Below, piece by piece: positions 23,198 to 23,318 of a stretch of 23,318 nt of DNA (positions within the stretch are counted from its first letter, which is position 1; the number at the start of each line of letters is the position of its first letter). Below the pieces are notes generated by a model, which saw only the letters and a program-made list of their open reading frames with translations, had not been told where the DNA came from and did no database searches. The position numbers and the translations under genes are program-made. Source of the DNA: JANNWF01 sp052390415 (GTDB lineage: Bacteria > Pseudomonadota > Gammaproteobacteria > Xanthomonadales > Xanthomonadaceae); assembly GCA_052390415.1 (NCBI GenBank), contig JBQTGY010000136.1:1-23318 (forward strand), written 5' to 3'.

Positions 23198-23260
23198 GTG
23201 AAGCAGGAGCGGGGCTTTGAAGCACAAGAGCGGGGCTTTGTGAGGCCAGGGCGGGGCTGG
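23198..23260. repeat. Three imperfect 21-bp tandem repeats upstream of the Nudix gene
   Basis: Units at 23198-23218, 23219-23239 and 23240-23260 share the pattern GNNGNNGCNNNAGNGCGGGGCT with a 21-bp period; the first two are closest. Because the period is a multiple of three, the minus strand reads a repeated K-P-R-S-C peptide in frame with the Nudix gene. The repeats lie in its promoter or leader region, or extend its N-terminus. Confidence 0.7.
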
Positions 23261-23318
23261 GGGCTGGGGCGCACGATCGGTAGCAATGGGCGGTGGCAGG
23301 GTTCGATCAACGCACCCC

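Overview
The window carries almost a complete aryl polyene (APE) pigment locus of the xanthomonadin type. It comes from a high-GC gammaproteobacterium, most likely of the Lysobacterales (Xanthomonadaceae/Rhodanobacteraceae). The assignment rests on the gene set: a XanB2-like chorismatase, an acyl carrier protein (ACP), a ketosynthase with its half-length partner, and halogenase-like flavoproteins. Heptamer tandem arrays and palindromic intergenic elements of a kind common in that order also support it. No rRNA, tRNA, CRISPR array, intact insertion sequence or phage gene was seen.

Layout. Positions 1-280 are non-coding and rich in inverted repeats. A leftward group follows: flavoprotein (4442-3150), chorismatase (3149-2154), then a membrane diguanylate cyclase (2023-281). 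From a shared divergent promoter region near 4490-4521 runs a tightly overlapping rightward operon: ACP, COG4648-type membrane protein, ApeI-like hotdog dehydratase, LpxL-like acyltransferase, LolA-like periplasmic protein, MMPL/RND exporter, ApeP-like dehydratase and FabG-like ketoreductase. A small secreted protein (11203-11712) follows. A convergent leftward operon (16211-11745) encodes a ketosynthase, a half-length ketosynthase partner, a GT2 glycosyltransferase and a second halogenase-like flavoprotein. Next come a DUF218/YdcF-like protein (+), the aryl AMP-ligase (-) and a 4'-phosphopantetheinyl transferase (+) that appears frameshifted near its start. Beyond a repeat-filled gap (19480-19755) the genes look like ordinary genome: a DMT/EamA transporter, a DUF2333 protein, a small secreted protein and a Nudix hydrolase.

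How the genes work together (inference from family knowledge). The chorismatase makes 3-hydroxybenzoate from chorismate. The AMP-ligase loads it onto the ACP, which the phosphopantetheinyl transferase has activated. The ketosynthase pair, ketoreductase and two hotdog dehydratases extend and dehydrate the chain into a conjugated polyene. The flavoproteins probably halogenate or hydroxylate the aryl head. The acyltransferase, glycosyltransferase, LolA-like protein and MMPL exporter probably attach the pigment to a lipid or sugar carrier and move it to the outer membrane. Compared with many APE loci, the window shows only one ACP and one full-length ketosynthase.

The least expected observations are these: similar -10/leader-hairpin sequences ahead of both biosynthetic operons; an apparent single-base frameshift in the phosphopantetheinyl transferase; a 95-nt overlap between the acyltransferase and the LolA-like gene; and a perfect 23-bp direct repeat on both sides of the pigment locus.
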